From Anisus vortex (taxonomy: Eukaryota; Mollusca; Gastropoda; Planorbidae), in the NCBI GenBank assembly GCA_949126835.1, contig OX421497.1, positions 10,759,632 to 10,823,631 of the forward strand: a stretch of DNA of 64,000 nucleotides. Reading direction: 5' to 3'. Positions 31,815 through 44,019 of this stretch are shown here, in pieces. The first letter of the stretch is position 1. Each line of letters starts with the position of its first letter. The position numbers and the translations under genes are program-made. A model generated the notes under the pieces. It searched no databases and was not told the origin of the DNA. It saw only the letters and a list, made by a program, of their open reading frames with translations.

Positions 31815-32062
31815 TTTTATGGGTCACGGTAGCCGAGCGGCAGCGCGTTCGGCTGGCGATCCGAAGGTCAAAAGTTCGAATCCTGGTGGAAGCTAGCATT
31901 TTTTCCCCTGGAATTGATGGTGTCGATGAGTCTACCCAGCTCTGGTGGGCACCCTGCCATTAGTTGGGGTAAAGTAAAGGCGGCTGGGCATTGTGTTGGC
32001 CACACATCCTCTAATATGCCGTGGCCACAGATCAGTTTGGTCCGAAGGGTATTTTACTTCTT
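31815..32062 (+). mobile_element. SINE-1, best preserved tRNA-like head
   Basis: Head GGTAGCCGAGCGGCAGCGCG (A-box side) and AAGTTCGAATCC (B box) gives an internal RNA polymerase III promoter resembling a type II (Leu/Ser-like) tRNA. Then comes the central domain TCTACCCAGCTCTGGTGGGC, GGCGGCTGGGCATTGTG, and an end at GGTCCGAAGGGTATTTTACT. The segment carrying GAACGCTGCTTCACC is missing. Confidence 0.88.
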
Positions 32063-32411
32063 TTAGTCTTATTGAACAATATGACGTGTTTTTGCTAATC
32101 TCTAGACCAGGAGTCGGCCATCTAAGGCACGCGTGCCACACTTGGCACGCAGAATAATTTTCAGTGGCACGCGAGAGACCTCCAAGAAGATTTTTTAATG
32201 CAGTCAAAACAACGTACATCAGCATAATTAATGGGTGCTACGGGGTGAACTACACGATAATCACTCAGAAATATTAGTTTATTAAATTACGTCTAGAACG
32301 GAGTCTACGAAAAGTCTTGGATAGATTCGTTTCTTGTCTGAAAGCAATTAAAATCAAGGTGTATCTTGATGGAAAAAAACATTTTCGGTATTGAATAACA
32401 AGAACTGACTG

Positions 32412-32990
32412 TTGAAGCTGATGTTTCTGAATGACACGACGACACATTTTAGTGAGTTGAACTTGAATCTACAGACACTTGAAGTGTTGGACCACTGGAA
32501 TGGGTTTGCAGTGAAACTGGAAATACCTTGCCGTGAAATCAATTTGAAAACATTTAAGTATTTCCCTAATTTAAGGAAAATTAAGATAAATGAGCGTTTT
32601 CAGAAGTTAATTCAAGCACTCAATGCGGAGATTTCTAAACAATGGCAAGAATTTCAGATTCATGAATTTATGTGTGCATACCACATCATGCCTTGTTGGT
32701 TTGATTTTATCACAAACTACTTAGATATGAATCTTTTTATAGTGGATTAATATGGGAGTTTTTTTTATAATTTTAAACATCCAAAAAATGGGCATCGAAA
32801 TATGACGAATTGCGGGAAAATCTGAAAGGAAAGTCATTTGTTGTCATCTGCTTGGCATTTGCTCTACTTTCAGCTTTTGGTTTAATTTACTCTAGTGAAC
32901 ATATTTTATCGCATGTTAAAGCAGTGTTAAGCATACCAAGAAGTCACTTAAACTTGACCACTAAGAGTGACTAATAAATATGTACCTGAC
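32412..32990 (+). pseudogene. hAT transposase C-terminal remnant
   Basis: An open frame at 32412-32750 reads LNDTTTHFSELNLNLQTLEV, then AVKLEIPCREINLKTFKYFP and FQKLIQALNAEISKQWQEFQ. These are the N-LNL-LQ and following helical blocks of EPM2AIP1/FAM200/SCAND3-type hAT transposases. Downstream, frameshifted, is the part equivalent to FALLSAFGLIYTSEH seen in the copy at 9903, from the dimerisation domain. The N-terminal zinc finger and the catalytic region are absent. Confidence 0.75.
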
Positions 32991-33700
32991 ATTGAATGAG
33001 TAGCAAAGAGCATTCAAGGAAAATGTGCTCATCAATTGATACATGCTAATTACATTCAAAAGAGTTTTTATGCTCCTCTCTCTTAATTTCTAAAACAGAT
33101 AAGTATGTTTTATTATTGTAATAATTATAACAGACTTATATAATAGCATTATATTATGTAATTGTTGTGATTTTTAATGGTTAATAAAATAAACTCCTTA
33201 AATCGACTTTATTAATGCAGAAAATGTTTATTTGAAACGTAAATTAATTTTATACATCTAATTCTATGTTGAAAAAAAGAGCATTATGTTGAATTTGTAT
33301 AAAGAAATAATAATTTATAACTAACTCTACTTATATTAAAAAAATTAACTCGTTATGACAATGCTAGCATCAAATTTGGAAAATTTAATTAAAGGGAGAT
33401 AATTAATCCGTTTTCTTTGCGTTAATATTAAATTTTTGTAATATGCTTTTTTTTTTATTTTCTTTTAAAAAATGGCTTAAGATTAATAATTTTGAAATGG
33501 TCAAACTATAAGGATAGTTGAAAATTATATAAATATTATATGAATAAATAATTTATTTGAACACTTTTAAACATTGCATTTACTACCCAGTTTGTAGGAT
33601 TACAACGTATCTATTCATTTTTAACTGTCTTCTGTAGTGGTCATAATTCTGAACAAATAATATAAAATAATATATTAGCTGAAATTTCAGTAATGCTGAG

Positions 33701-34674
33701 TAGAGATGGGCAAAACCGTTCACCATGCTGATCGCCGTTCAATTGAGCGCTAACTAAAAAGATACGGATCCGTTGAACGGTTCCACGGATCACTTAGTAA
33801 TTTACCCTCCCCCCCCCCCGCCTCCCTCCATAATTTTATATGTTGGATGTCAAGGGGAGAGAAAAACAACTTGGATCCCTTGTTGAAACGCCGTTTTTTT
33901 TGTTACTTAAAACATAAAAAAATATAAATAAGAAATAATTATTCTCAATTGTCTAGTTGTAGGCTACTAAACTAATTATAATTAAACTTTTGTTTTTAAG
34001 CTATAATTCCTTTTTTGCACCTAATAAGTAAAATTAAAAGGGTAAATGTAAAATACTGTAATCATATTGGCTAATTATAATGCAAAAATGGTATCATCAA
34101 CATTATTTACAATTGACAGCAATTGTACGATCACTCGCATTCGAAACCAGCATATCGAAATGCAGAACGGGAACCGATCAGTACAGACCCATTCAGTACT
34201 GAGCGGGTCTGAGCCGATCAGTACTGAGCGGGTCTGAGCTGATCAGTACTGAGCGGGTCTGATCCGATCAGTACAGACCCATATCAGTACTGAGCGGGTC
34301 TGAGCCGATCAGTACTGAGCGGGTCTGAGCCGATCAGTACTGAGCGGGTCTGAGCCGATCAGTACTGAGCGGGTCTGAGCCGATCAGTACTGAGCGGGTC
34401 TGAGCCGATCAGTATTGAGCGGGTCTGAGCCGATCAATACTGAGCGGGTCTGATCCGATCAGTACAGACCCATATCAGTACTGAGCGGGTCTGAATCGGT
34501 CTGATCCGGGTCAGATACGGATTCTAAGTGAACTATGGAAACCAACATATCGAAATGCAGAACGGGAACGGATCAGTACTGATCCGGGTCTTTTGACAGT
34601 GATCGGCTTTCGGATCCGTTCCTTTAAAAGACCCGGATCAGTTGATCAGTTCTTTAGTGAGCGACCCATCTCTA
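33701..34674. mobile_element. 974-bp hAT-like element nested in a hAT element
   Basis: Ends TAGAGATGGG and CCCATCTCTA, 10-bp inverted repeats. Flanked by the perfect 8-bp TSD ATGCTGAG (33693-33700, 34675-34682). No ORF. It contains a 25-bp satellite at 34173-34496, bracketed by two copies of a roughly 35-bp sequence around CATATCGAAATGCAGAACGG (34150 and 34545). Confidence 0.92.
34173..34496. repeat. 25-bp satellite inside the nested element
   Basis: About 12 occurrences of AGTACTGAGCGGGTCTGA, mostly spaced 25 bp with GATC between them. Two longer variants insert AGTACAGACCCATATC. GATC, AGTACT and the GGGTCTGA / CAGACCC pair make it rich in short palindromes. Confidence 0.92.
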
Positions 34675-35066
34675 ATGCTGAGATCAAAGTATTAAGCTAT
34701 AAATAATTTAAAGCAATTTAATTACTATTACCAGTATTGTACCTTGACAACTATAATCAAATGTTAATACATGAACAACTAATGTGTCCGTTGATAAATG
34801 AAATTGTGTATTAGCTATGAATGGATTAAAAAAAACGATGATAATACAAATGTTCATTTGTTTTTAAATATGAAACGCTTTAATGATATTCTCTGTAATC
34901 GTGGCCCTTTTCTTTTGGTGTTGATCTTGCTACGGCACTAAATAAATTCTCTTATAAAAATAATAAAGTTGAGCAGTTTGACTTTCACGCTGTTGGCACG
35001 CTGAATAATTTTGAAATCCTATTTTTGCACACTGAAAGCAAAAGTTTGCCGACCCCTGCCCTAGAC

Positions 35067-35454
35067 TCTCGACTCTAGACTGTCTATTTCAATCTGATGT
35101 ATATCTTTGCTGAGTTAAGAATTATTCTATTAAAAATTTTGAGTTCATACTTTCTTCGGAGCATAATTTTATGTCTAAGGAGTGCAAGAATGAAAGATTG
35201 CTTATACTTCATATGTGGCCTGCCCTGAGATTCATAATTCAATACAACCGAAAAAATAACGGTCATAATTACATACCTGTTGAACTAGACCTAGATGCAA
35301 CCGTTCTGTTTTGTCATAAAAAAAAAAAGAAGAAGATGGATCTTCTCTAAACAACGGTGGTGTATAGACTTTTATCATGTGATGAGCATCTTATCAGAAG
35401 CCTTTAGGTACAGTGCATATTACAAGATACTTGTATTACAAGCTTATGTTCTAG
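35067..35454. other. No feature recognised
   Basis: AT-rich, with an A11 run near 35319. Confidence 0.5.
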
Positions 35455-35642
35455 TCGGCAGCCTACGACACACGTGCCAGACTTGGCATTTTCAATGGCA
35501 CGCAAGAGGCCTTAAAAGCATATTCAAGTCTCTTCTACCAGAAATTTAGTATTATAACAGAATGACTTTTAGCCTGTTGGCACGCTGAATGAATTAGAAA
35601 TCATACTTTGGCACACTGTTATCAAAAGGTTGCCGAACCCTG
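35455..35642. mobile_element. Short hAT element, left end eroded
   Basis: GTCGGCAGCCTACGACACAC at the left, GTTGCCGAACCCTG at the right, then GTCTAGTA. The left junction TTCTAG retains only part of the target. Same family as 50399-50605. Confidence 0.82.
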
Positions 35643-35859
35643 GTCTAGTACAAGATTAATAGCATTAGTAAAATCACACACTGTTAAAAAACAATTCAGG
35701 GAGACTATTAAAAAACCTAAGTAGAATACTACTTTATTAAAGCATTATGTTCCAACTTAGAAACACAAAACAATTGACACACGTCTTAATGCATGGTGAA
35801 CCTAAAAGGCCAATGTATTCTAACACTTCCAGCCCCATTCGTTCATTTAATAACTAAAC

Positions 35860-35996
35860 ATGCCTATGTGCTGCAATCCTGCGAGCAAGAAAAAATGTAG
35901 GGGGATTACATTTTATTTCATTTCCAAAAAATGTTGCAGAAAGAAAACGATGTAGTGTGAACGTCAGACGTGAAGATCACTTATTTTAAATTTAAA
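35860..35996 (+). pseudogene. THAP-domain (P-element-like) fragment, frameshifted
   Basis: Begins MPMCCNPASKKKCRGITF, then in another frame SFPKNVAERKRCSVNVRRED. This is the first half of a THAP zinc finger: the initial cysteines, then the F-S-FPK block. A stop follows. In animals, free-standing repeated THAP fragments are usually P-element-type transposases. The block that follows, TTTTGATGTTAAAAACGGAT (about 36145), is shared with 43.7 kb. Confidence 0.75.
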
Positions 35997-36274
35997 GAGT
36001 GTTGCCGGAAATAAACCGGACGTACTTGTATGCAACGACACCTGACCTATATAGTTTAATTTTAGTGTAGGCTAGTTGTAAACTAACAAATTTTAATTAA
36101 ACTTAATGCGACTAATACGTCGACTATTATTTATCGCATACTCACTTTTGATGTTAAAAACGGATTCCTCTTAACCTATTTCTGGTAACCTTTTATATAT
36201 TTTTAAAAGACCAGAACTCCAGAAAAAGTTATACTTGAAACAGACCAAAAAACATTAGTTAAAGTGTGTTGCCG

Positions 36275-36350
36275 GAAGTAAACCGGAAGTTCAAGGATGT
36301 ATTGAACCCAACAGGTCAGTGCTCATTAAGACTTGTCAACGATATTATAA
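36275..36350 (+). repeat. Copy of the segment at 1-75
   Basis: GGAAGTTCAAGGATGTATTG, GGTCAGTGCTC and TAAGACTTGTC match 1-75 and 43840-43910. Confidence 0.45.
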
Positions 36351-36686
36351 AACTACAGGAAGACAAAGAGATAAAACAATTTCCTCAATTTTAATTAATA
36401 ATGACGTATTCATACACGATTCTTACCAAGCGTCAGCTGATAGGGAATGGGTTGTCTTAACGTGTCGGGAAAACCAAGAATTTTTATAACATCTATAACC
36501 ATTACACGGCTTTTTCAACTGTCAGTCATTATGTTTTAACTTTTCTAGCATGTAAATCTATAAACAAAACTGCGGATTACTTTTTAAGTGCAACGTTAAT
36601 TGTAGTCAAAATAAAGGATTTTAACATAGTAAAGTGGAAATAATCTTCCCGTAGACAGCTTCTCGTGACTACCACCTAAGACTAAA

Positions 36687-36960
36687 GGACCGCTTGCTTT
36701 AGTATTTCTGCTATTTGATGACTCGAATGACTTCTTTTCGGAATTCCCTTCCCTTCTGTACTGTACTCTAACGCTTTATTTAATCGCCATGATTTTCTCA
36801 ATGAAAAATAAAAATTAAAATCGAAAGTTGTATACAGCGGAAACATTTTGGCAAACGTAGGAGCGTACTAGTCATTAGCGTTATTGGATGCGCACGGGAA
36901 AAGAACATATAATTTCTAAACCATAGAGCAAGCGGTCTATCTTATTATAGTTTTTGCTAC
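36687..36960 (+). repeat. Inverted-pair repeat, copy 1 (MITE-like)
   Basis: Starts GGACCGCTTGCTTTAG and ends ATAGAGCAAGCGGTC, so its own ends are inverted repeats of about 14 bp. The whole segment is present in reverse at 42440-42790, sharing TGTATACAGCGGAAAC. Superfamily undetermined. Confidence 0.75.
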
Positions 36961-37493
36961 CACCAAACAGTGGTACAAGAACGATAGCGATGAGAAAATT
37001 ACCCGGAAAAACGCACTGGAGATGCGCAGTAAGTTATCGATTCTGCAATAAGTGGCACTTTTCTCTTCTAGAGCTTCTGTCCCAGAGTTCCAGAGGCGCC
37101 AATACTAAGAAACGCGAGTCCCATACTAGACTTATATATATATAAAAACTACTTATTGAAATAGCAAGTGAAAGCTAAAGGTCGTATAATATACACTGTG
37201 TTACAGAGGATTCCATTTTAAAGTTTATTTCTGAGATTTGTTTTACTTGTTCGTGTTTACAAGGATTTTATAAAACTTGGTTTGGATATTTATGAAATCA
37301 AATAGTGTTGTTGTTTTTAAAAGGTAAGATGTGCTATTTGTTTGTAAACAAAGCTACCTCTCTATGAATATATCTGCTTCTATGCATATCAATAGATGAC
37401 TAGTTTTGTATATTTCTATGTATTTGTCTGTATATCATACTTCCATCTACCTATTGCATATACATTTTTATCTTATCTATCCAACCCCCCATC
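36961..37493. other. No feature recognised
   Basis: No domain or repeat identified. Confidence 0.5.
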
Positions 37494-37498
37494 CACCA

Positions 37499-37530
<32 letters not shown>

Positions 37531-37539
37531 CTCTATCTC

Positions 37540-37575
<36 letters not shown>

Positions 37576-37615
37576 CCTATCTATCTATCTATATATATAT
37601 ATATATATCAGTCTG
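37494..37615. repeat. (TCTA)n microsatellite
   Basis: Around 25 tetranucleotides with CTCTCTAT variants and a terminal (TA)n. Degenerate TCTA/TCTG sequence continues to about 37960. The LSIYLSIY-type frames are translations of it. Confidence 0.95.
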
Positions 37616-37960
37616 TCTGTTTGTCTGTGTGTTAGTCGTTCGTTCTTTCTTTCTCTCAATTTATCTGTCTATCTATGTATCTACCTATCTATGTTTCTAT
37701 ATAGCTATCTATCTATTCACCCATGCACCTATGTATCTATCTCTCTATCTGTGCATATCACTATATGTATATCTATCCATCTATCTGCTAATATGTCTGT
37801 CTTTTTGTTTATCTATCCACCAGTTTTTTTCTCTCTCTCTCTCTGCTCTTTTAAACTGTTTGTCTGTCTATGTCTGTGTGACTTTGTCTGTCTGTATCTC
37901 CATGCATCTCCCCATCCAGCTACCTACCTTTCTCTCCCGATCCTTATCTTACAAAGTAGT

Positions 37961-38871
37961 TTATTAGATTTAGAGTTTTTATCTCTGGTAGAAATAAAAC
38001 GCTTTATCATAACGACTTTTGCTTTTTTGAAATATTTCTTCCATGAAGTGCCTCTAAATCTAGTGATTCTACAAATAGCCTTGGCGCCATGCATGACGTG
38101 TATTATAAGCACATGTGTAATTGTATCACATTTTAAAGTATTTCTTTTTGTAATCGCAAAGCACCAAATTGTAATTTTTATTAGTATATGAAATCTCCTA
38201 TAATAACTTCAGAAAAATATCTTTATAAGACTTGGCATGTAGCAAAAGTTGTATAAGGTGACCCACTTCCCGTCAACCACATTGCATGGTATACACTACA
38301 CATTCTATCAAATTTGCCCCCACCACTTCAACTCCCAAAATAATTTCTAATATTAGCTTTGCTTTTCTAAAGACAAATAATAGTTTTAGAGGTAAATTCA
38401 ATAGTTTTTGACCGAAAAGCGGAAATGTAAACACAAATGCATATAAATCAGAAAGTATTTATGCATGCAACTTTGTTTTTAGGGGTTGTTTGCAAGACAA
38501 AAACTTAAAAAGCTGCAGTCATTTGTTGATTTTCTTAAAAATATATTTTAAGTGACTTAACGGGTATAATTTCCAAAACATTATCAAAATAAAATACAAC
38601 ACGCTGTGTTACTTCATGTCTTTGCTACCTGTGGTTTAAAATATAGGCTATATATGATTAATTATGGTGTATATATTATTATAGAGACTTATATATTTCC
38701 CATATGCTGCAAATTATATAATGATTATACAAAGTTGTTTTCTTTTTAAATATACCGAACCTTACTCCCTCAGTCTGCTTTGAACCATTTATATAGGCTA
38801 ATTAACTTTTTTCAATGATATATTGCTAAAACAATCTCTTATAGAGGCGTGAAATAGAAATACATTAAATC
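37961..38871. other. No feature recognised
   Basis: AT-rich; no recognisable coding or repeat feature. Confidence 0.5.
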
Positions 38872-38945
38872 TGCCGTAGCCACAGAAAACTGGTGAACGC
38901 TGCTTCACCGGTACCACAGATAAATATGGTCCGATGGGATACTTT
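38872..38945 (+). mobile_element. SINE-1 3' fragment
   Basis: GCCGTAGCCACAGAAAACTG, GAACGCTGCTTCACCGG and GGTCCGATGGGATACTTTAG. Followed by degenerate GATA repeats to about 39040. Confidence 0.8.
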
Positions 38946-39109
38946 AGATAGATAGTAGATAAGTAGAGAGTAGATAGATAAATAGTAAAAAAAGATAGGT
39001 GATAGGTAAATAGTAGGTAAGTAGACAGATGCAAGAGAATTGATAGATGCTATGCAAATAATTGTGGATATGTTGATAAGACACAGATAGACAGTAGTTA
39101 GATATATAA

Positions 39110-39495
39110 TTTTTTTAAAGCTATATGCATTTTCAGCTATAGTCCTAAGCAGTGCTTTTTTGTAAAAAAAAAATAGGTGGATTGCCTAACTTTTAAAGCA
39201 GTTTCGCATTTTATATTTTAATTCTTATTGCGCGCAATTTTAAAATAATTCAATTTTAACAAATTAATAATGTAATAAATTAAAAATAAACGTTAAAATA
39301 CAAGAAAAGTAATAATTTTTTCCCCACATTGAAAAAGGTGCCGGTACGTGGTACCTGTGCGTACCGTCACAAAAAAAAAACACACTGGTCCTAAGCATTT
39401 TTAGCTATAAGCATATTTAGCTATACGCATTTTTAACTATAAGCATTTTTAGCTATAGGCCTACGCATTTTTTTAGCTATAAGCACTTTTGGACC
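39110..39495. repeat. Degenerate AGCTATAAGCATTTTT tandem repeat, split by an element
   Basis: Units of roughly 18-20 bp at 39118-39150 and 39388-39490, interrupted by the insertion at 39150-39387. Confidence 0.8.
39150..39387. mobile_element. 238-bp hAT-like element with perfect TSD
   Basis: Ends CAGTGCTTTTTTGT and ACAAAAAAAAAACACACTG. Flanked by the 8-bp duplication GTCCTAAG (39142-39149, 39388-39395). It cuts the surrounding tandem repeat. No ORF; inner GGTGCCGGTACGTGGTACC is palindromic. Confidence 0.88.
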
Positions 39496-39845
39496 TCCGC
39501 TGTTTACTTTTATATTAAGTTGGTCAAACTATTTTATTTTGTTGGATCTTTTTTTTTTGTCTCGTTAAGTTTTGGGCTATTCAAACGACGCAATAACTTG
39601 CGGTGTAATCTAATAACATTTTCTTAGACTTAATTAGCCCAGAGAATTATAGCCCAGGTCCTGTATAAATAATGAGTTCTATGTATGTTTGTTTCTAACG
39701 TTCTCTCAGCTTACAATATGTCGGTCGCTATACAATGAAAACTTTCTATATTATAAGCCTATCATGGTATAAAAAAAAATTGAATAATTCTTTGAATTTG
39801 AATATTTCTCTAGAAAGATAAGACAGAATAAAAAACAACAACAAA

Positions 39846-39926
39846 TTAACCCTTCCCGTACCGACCTACTTCTATCTATGCTGCATTCAGTTCCGCTATA
39901 TACGCGCCCGGGACTTTAAGGGTTAA
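39846..39926 (+). mobile_element. 73-bp piggyBac-like MITE
   Basis: Second copy of the 9274 element, same length (39850-39922), flanked by TTAA on both sides. Differs from it by two or three bases. Confidence 0.85.
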
Positions 39927-40134
39927 CATGGTTTTAAATACTTATCAATGCGTTTGAATAAGCAAGACTGCTAAACACATGGATATGGCTAGGGCGATAT
40001 TGTAATCTTTTTTTTTTTCAAAATACATCTGTAATTTATAAAATAGAGAAGATACGATTTTATAGATACATTTTTAATGTAATAACAGGTATTTCTAGAT
40101 TTATTTTAGGATGAATTGCTAATTCCGTACCCAC

Positions 40135-40410
40135 TTTAATAGAGTCTGACAAACTATTGATATTCTGCAATAGATTGTGATAAAATGTGATAGCTTTTGA
40201 TAGACTGTAATAGTGTGTGATATAATGTTATACCTTTTGGTAGACAGTAATAGACTGTGATACACTGTGATAGTCTGTGATAGTCTGTGATAACCTATGA
40301 TATAATGTGATAGTCTGTGATAGATATTGAAAGACTATGATAAACTGTGATAGACTGTGATATATTTTAATAGACTGTTATAATCTGCGATGTACTGTAA
40401 TACCCAGATG
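40135..40410. repeat. Degenerate tandem repeat of about 10 bp
   Basis: TGTGATAGAC-like units, roughly 25, with 8-12 bp spacing and many substitutions. Confidence 0.8.
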
Positions 40411-40711
40411 TTGATAGATTAACTGATGGGCTATACCTAGAGACTATAGGCATGTCAATAAATTCATAACATTTCTGTGCTTGTATTATTAATTTTTTTT
40501 TTATCTGGGCTAGCATCGCGGCCCGAAACTTAACCTTTCACACGACACGTGAATCCTCTAATTCAACCCCTCCCCCGCCCCTCCACACCCAAACTTTCCA
40601 CCGTGTCCGTCCAGAAATGAATTAGTCAGGCATGACGTTAGATTGGTGGGAATTATTCCCATTGTAATGCACCCACTCATCAAACAGACCCACCGACCCA
40701 ACAGAACAATG

Positions 40712-40792
40712 TTAACCCTTACAGTCCCGGGCGCGTATATAGCGGAACTGAAGGCAGCATAGATAGAAGTAGGTCGGTACGGGAAGTGTTAA
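40712..40792 (-). mobile_element. 73-bp piggyBac-like MITE, inverted
   Basis: Third copy (40716-40788), reversed, between TTAA sites. One terminus has mutated to CACTTCCCG, removing the inverted repeat. Confidence 0.85.
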
Positions 40793-41309
40793 ATTCTTCA
40801 GTAAAGCCACTGACATTTATTTGCAAAGAAAGAAGGAAAACAAATGAAATACTGTCTTTCAACCCAACACAAGTCTGATGACAGACATGTTAACCCGTAG
40901 CATGTTTATTCCATAAAGATATATAGACCTGAAATTAGAAACCAGTCATAAAAATCGATTGTGTTTAATGAACTCACGCTATCTAGGGTTAACGTTTGTC
41001 TACGTTTAAAGATAACTTAGATTTAACCCACTCACGGCTGAGTGTATTTCCAGTTTTATTCCACGCAAAACTGTGTTTGCAACTGTCGTTGTTTTAAAAG
41101 AAGTCAAATCGATTGCCAGTTTTAAGGAAAGTATTGGAAACGTACCAAACAACATTGATTGCATTTGAGCACCAGGTGGTTTTCGTACTTTGTTTGCCAC
41201 AAACGTCCTAGCGAGGTTAAGTTCATGTACTTGTAAGGATTGAGAAATAAAAAGAGAAGTTCATGAAATAATTTACCACTTGGGGAAAATGTTAATAGAA
41301 ACTGTCTGT
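40793..41309. other. No feature recognised
   Basis: No domain or repeat identified. Confidence 0.5.
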
Positions 41310-42120
<811 letters not shown>

Positions 42121-42439
42121 TTATTCTCGTCCAGTAGAAATGTCACACAATGCCTGGCTTATGATAAAGATTGCATTCGAACGACTCAAGGGAATTCCTA
42201 GACCCTTCACGAGCTAGTCTGTATACAAGCTAATTAAAAATGGTTGGTGAGCAGAGAACACGTCTGTATGCTCGGGAGACATACACAATGTTAAAGTAAT
42301 TGCGAAATAGAACATACAGAATATAGATTTTTGCGAATGTACACTTTCTCTTTAAAAAGCAATACAAAATGAAACCATACAAAGCTCTTGTTTTCAGTTG
42401 CCGCACAATGTCTTCTGCTATCTATTATCAATAGGTCTA

Positions 42440-42790
42440 CATGCAATCAAAGACTATAATAAGATGGACCGCTTGCTCTATTTTAAAGCGTATATGTTAT
42501 TTATTCCGTGCGCAGCCAATAACGCTGTCTTAAATGACTCCTACGGCCGACTTACAGGTTTCCGCTGTATACAACTTTCGATTTTTTTTAAATTTTCCAA
42601 TTAGAAAATCAAAGCGTTTTAATAAAACGGAAAGATACTATACAAACGGGAATCGGAAATTCAATTGAGAAAATCATAGCTATTAAATAAAACGGAAGCG
42701 TACAATACAAAAAAGAATCGGGAATTCCGAAAAGAAGTCATTTGAGTCATCAAATAGCAGAAATATTGAAGCAAAGCGATCCATCTTTGA
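42440..42790 (-). repeat. Inverted-pair repeat, copy 2
   Basis: Reverse complement of 36687-36960, with ends GGACCGCTTGCTCTA and AGCAAAGCGATCC. It is longer by an internal duplication of the segment around AAAATCA/AATAAAACGGAA. Confidence 0.75.
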
Positions 42791-43392
42791 TGCAATCTAA
42801 AATCTTGTTTTTGTAAACAAAAAAGTAAAGTAGTAATAATACATAAAAAAATAAAATTTCTAACTTAGAAAAACAACACAATAGCAACCTGTTATAATAC
42901 TCAGATAAACATAAGGAAACAAACATTTTTCTTATCCCTTATCCGAGAACAAATGCATATAAGTAGGCCTAATCTTTCTTGTCGACTGGCAGCCAGGCAG
43001 GGAATGCATTACCCGAACAAACCAGAAAAACCAGTAAGTTCAATATCATTTAAAAATGGAAGACTAGACCCGGGCCACGTATGAACGTAGAACGCAATAA
43101 CCTTCTTTATAGAAGGGGCATTTGTAATATATAAGAAATTATAAGAGTTGATATCTATTTCGCAGTTCGTTTTTAGAAAACAAAATTTTATATTGAACTA
43201 GCGTGTCTCGACATGGAATAACTGGAATCTTTTAAGAGGTAAAATATACAAGGAATTTACAATCTAGGATTAAATAGCTTTAAAAGATTTAACTTACACC
43301 ATTAGAATGAACAAGTCTTAACGTGTATGCATGCATAAAAGGTCGACAAATAAAAAACATTTCCGGTCGAATTCAATCATTTGTTTCGAAAC
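42791..43392. other. No feature recognised
   Basis: AT-rich spacer upstream of a THAP fragment. Confidence 0.5.
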
Positions 43393-43521
43393 ATGTCTGT
43401 GTGCTACTTTACTGGTTGTACTCAAATTTGTTGGGGATTAAAATTTATTTCATTTCCAAAAGATGTTTACAAAACAAAACAATGTATTGTGAAAGTCAGA
43501 AGTGAAAAATCACCTTTTTAA
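43393..43521 (+). pseudogene. THAP-domain (P-element-like) fragment
   Basis: A 42-codon frame begins MSVCYFTGCTQICWG, with C4-x4-C9, and continues FISFPKDVYKTKQC then IVKVRSEKSPF before a stop. This is the N-terminal half of a THAP zinc finger. The later C-x2-H pair and all catalytic parts are missing. It is more open than the copy at 35860, with which it shares downstream sequence. Confidence 0.75.
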
Positions 43522-44019
43522 ACTATCAAACTTATTGCTAAATGCAAAGGAATTTTTGTTATTCGTTTTTATGAATTTGCGCATTTTGTTTTTCAATAAC
43601 CAAAAAAACGCAACTCTTGACTCATTTATTTTGTAAACAAATAAATATTTAACTTCACGCGACTAACACTTGAGTATTAGTTATCGCCTACTCACTTTTG
43701 ATGTTAAAAACGGATTCCTCATAACTAGTATTGTATCCTTTGTATAATTCTAAAAGACTAGAACTGGCCGTCGAGGTTGAAATCAATTGTCAAACACCAG
43801 CAAAAGCATGTTTTTTTTTATTAGTTTAAAAATAGAACAGGAAGTTCACGAACATATGGGTTCAAAAGTTCACGCCTCATTAAGACTTGTCAATGACAGC
43901 AGATTGCGCGATTAAATGAAATGTTATTGGCAATTAAAAGTAACACATTATAATAGATCTTACTGTTAAAACGTTGACTTACTTTCTTCAACTCTCCCAT
44001 TAATGTCTGGCTCTACACT
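43522..44019 (+). repeat. P-element-like flank shared with 36.1-36.35 kb
   Basis: Includes ACTCACTTTTGATGTTAAAA (about 43690) and the segment 43840-43910, which recurs at 1-75 and 36275. No ORF. Confidence 0.5.

Larger units (their letters stand above)
32108..35058 (+). mobile_element. 2.95-kb hAT element containing a nested element
   Basis: Left end CAGGAGTCGGCCATCTAAGG, right end TTTGCCGACCCCTG. TSD CTCTAGAC (32100-32107) and CCCTAGAC (35059-35066), one mismatch. Same family as 15394-17483 in opposite orientation: both ends and subterminal blocks match. Transposase remains lie on the plus strand (32412-32990). A separate element occupies 33701-34674; without it the host is about 1.98 kb. 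Confidence 0.92.

Noticed and set aside
31815..31890. Functional tRNA gene
   Set aside because: The tRNA-like part lacks proper stem pairing and is fused to the SINE body found in many copies; it is a SINE promoter. The same holds for 59068.
37396..38191. Open frames of 79-261 codons rich in LSIY
   Set aside because: They are translations of TCTA microsatellite sequence; the frame in 41560-42201 has the same cause.
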